Source of the DNA: Gammaproteobacteria bacterium
GTDB lineage: Bacteria > Pseudomonadota > Gammaproteobacteria > GRL18
Direction: 5' to 3'
DNA length: 6,995 bases
Assembly (NCBI GenBank): GCA_023144715.1
Contig: JAGLFC010000120.1
Span: forward strand, 1 to 6,995
The notes beneath the pieces are model-generated. The model was not told the origin of the DNA. It worked only from the letters and a program-made list of their open reading frames with translations, and ran no database searches. Positions 5,754-6,995 of the stretch are shown one piece after another. The position numbers were made by a program, and so were the translations under genes. Within the stretch, counting starts at the first letter, position 1, and each line of letters opens with the position of its first letter.

Positions 5754-6995
5754 CTAACGATATACAATTATTGTCTCCTGTTGTGTCAATTGTGCTAAAC
5801 GACTTAACAATTCTTTGCTTAATCGAATGTTCCACTCCGCTGATAATCGCATTAAAGCCTTAGCCTGTTCACCACGATAATACACCACTATTGGACAGTC
5901 TCCCCCTTCCTTAAAAGGGGTGAGTATTGCCTTAAAATGCTCAATAAAAGCCTCGTCCACTTGGCTATGATGAATATGCAAGGCTAAATGCTTGGCAAAA
6001 TGATTTCTGGCTTGTTCCAAATCATAAATCATATCCACATTGACGCGTGAATTGCCTGAATAATGATCTAAGGTCAGTTCACCTGATAAAACAATAATGG
6101 CATCGTTGACCAAAATATCACGGTACAATTCAAACTTATCAGCAAATAATACAATCTCTTGTCGTCCACTGCGGTCATCTATGGTGACAAACGCCATTTT
6201 ATCACCGCGTTTGGTGAGCATGGTTCGCATGGCAATAATTAAACCTGCGATCACAATATTTTGCTTTTTATCAGGCGTGAGTTCCATAATTTTATGGGTG
6301 GTAAAATGACGCAATTCAGTTAAATATTGTTCAATAGGATGCCCTGTAAGATACAAACCCAGCGTTTCTTTTTCTAAGCGTAATCGCTCATCTTCGGGCC
6401 ATTCCTCTAAGGCTTCAAAGCTACTGCTGGTCTCACCACTGCTACTATCCATTGCCCCTGTATCAAAAAAATCACCACTAAATAAATCATTTTGCCCTGC
6501 ATTTTGTGCCTTAGCAAATTGTTCGGCAGCTTTTGTGGCACTGGGAATGGCATTTAAAAGAGTGGCACGATTGATATTAAAATCATCCAATGCACCTGCT
6601 TTAACCAGAGTGACCATGACACGTTTATTACAACGGCGTAAATCAATACGATTGCAAAAATCTTGTAAATCTTTATACGCTCCATTTTCCTTGCGTGCCT
6701 CTATAATACTGTCAATAGCCCCTTCACCCACACCTTTAATTGCTCCTAAACCATAAACTACCTCATTATTTTCGCTGACAGAAAAATAATATTCAGAGAG
6801 GTTAATATTAGGGGCAATGACGTTAATATCCGCATCACGACATTCTTCAATGACCACGACCACTTTATCGGTACTGTCCATATCAGCGGATAACACAGCC
6901 GCCATAAAGGCTTCCACATAATGCGTTTTGAGCCAGAGCGTTTGATAAGAGACCAGTGCATACGCAGCAGAATGAGATTTATTAAAACCATAAGC
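5754..6995 (-). CDS. dnaE: DNA polymerase III alpha subunit DnaE, C-terminal part (5' end beyond window)
   Basis: The minus-strand frame is open from the right edge to the TAG at 5754, giving 413 residues that begin AYGFNKSHSAAYALVSYQTL, the strongly conserved end of the DnaE palm/fingers region. The distance from this motif to the C-terminus is close to that of E. coli DnaE (about 410), so the 3' end looks intact. In order it shows the helix-hairpin-helix region (VYGLGAIKGVGEGAIDSII, about 80-98), an internal beta-clamp binding motif QNDLF at 168-172 (bases 6480-6494), the TLGLYLTGHP motif (about 211-220), an OB-fold domain (IVIAGLIIAMRTMLTKRGDK onward, about 247-316), and a C-terminal domain expected to bind tau. 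DnaE is the replicative polymerase subunit of the chromosomal replisome. It converges on the RNA methyltransferase with an 18-bp gap; no obvious terminator lies between them. Confidence 0.97.
   Translation of the reverse strand, partial: AYGFNKSHSAAYALVSYQTLWLKTHYVEAFMAAVLSADMDSTDKVVVVIEECRDADINVIAPNINLSEYYFSVSENNEVVYGLGAIKGVGEGAIDSIIEARKENGAYKDLQDFCNRIDLRRCNKRVMVTLVKAGALDDFNINRATLLNAIPSATKAAEQFAKAQNAGQNDLFSGDFFDTGAMDSSSGETSSSFEALEEWPEDERLRLEKETLGLYLTGHPIEQYLTELRHFTTHKIMELTPDKKQNIVIAGLIIAMRTMLTKRGDKMAFVTIDDRSGRQEIVLFADKFELYRDILVNDAIIVLSGELTLDHYSGNSRVNVDMIYDLEQARNHFAKHLALHIHHSQVDEAFIEHFKAILTPFKEGGDCPIVVYYRGEQAKALMRLSAEWNIRLSKELLSRLAQLTQQETIIVYR
6480..6494 (-). other. Beta-clamp binding motif within dnaE
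   Basis: These codons encode QNDLF, matching the clamp-binding consensus QxxLF and aligning with the QADMF motif known in E. coli DnaE. It lies between the helix-hairpin-helix region and the OB domain, in a Gln/Ala/Ser-rich linker, as expected. Confidence 0.8.

Noticed and set aside
5736..5775. Bidirectional terminator between the convergent methyltransferase and dnaE
   Set aside because: The 18-bp gap contains no stable inverted repeat with a T run; only a 5-bp repeat (ACAAT/ATTGT) inside dnaE is visible.
6097..6756. Two plus-strand ORFs (6097-6309 and 6535-6756) opposite dnaE
   Set aside because: Both are antisense to well-conserved DnaE OB-fold and helix-hairpin-helix coding sequence; compositions are those of shadow ORFs.
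6758..6991. 77-residue minus-strand ORF at the right edge
   Set aside because: It is another frame of the dnaE coding strand; the in-frame reading gives the conserved GFNKSHSAAYALVSYQT motif.
1..6995. CRISPR array, insertion sequence, prophage, defence or toxin-antitoxin system
   Set aside because: No regularly spaced repeats, transposase, integrase or terminal inverted repeats are visible; the genes are core housekeeping and respiratory genes with uniform composition.

Overview
The window looks like an ordinary chromosomal stretch of an AT-rich gammaproteobacterium. The DnaE C-terminus resembles the E. coli-type replicase closely (remembered similarity, no alignment run). The engB / cytochrome c5 / cytochrome c4 neighbourhood also recalls that found in pseudomonads and related gammaproteobacteria. 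A ResB-type (system II) cytochrome c biogenesis gene beside c4 suggests a respiratory organism, perhaps a sulfur oxidiser, but genus and lifestyle cannot be fixed from this sequence.

Layout: (1) 1-884, minus strand: the N-terminal 294 residues of an AlgI-like MBOAT O-acyltransferase, running off the left edge. (2) 914-1567, minus: complete engB (yihA) GTPase, 29 bp upstream of the acyltransferase and probably co-transcribed with it. (3) 1568-1824: a 257-bp divergent intergenic region with a consensus -10 box, an FNR/ANR-like box and a long imperfect stem-loop followed by a T run. It is the most interesting non-coding stretch here. (4) 1825-2838, plus: monohaem cytochrome c5, then dihaem cytochrome c4, closed by a hairpin and a strong rho-independent terminator at 2897-2932. 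(5) 2966-5074, plus: resB, with a GTG start only 33 bp after the terminator and possibly a promoter whose -35 lies inside the terminator stem. (6) 5135-5209, plus: a possible 24-residue leader ORF with a good Shine-Dalgarno, overlapping the GTG start of (7), 5196-5735, a TrmH/SpoU-type RNA methyltransferase. (8) 5754-6995, minus: the C-terminal 413 residues of DnaE, convergent with (7) and running off the right edge.

Functional links: c5 and c4 are exported c-type cytochromes that would carry electrons to a terminal oxidase, and ResB is part of the machinery that attaches their haem, so 1825-5074 reads as a respiratory cytochrome block. The usual ResB partner CcsA/CcsB is not next to it. EngB, the methyltransferase and DnaE are housekeeping genes.

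I found no CRISPR array, insertion sequence, tRNA, rRNA or clear novel multi-gene system. The points worth a second look are mostly regulatory: the engB-c5 intergenic structure, the promoter/terminator overlap before resB, and the overlapping small ORF.
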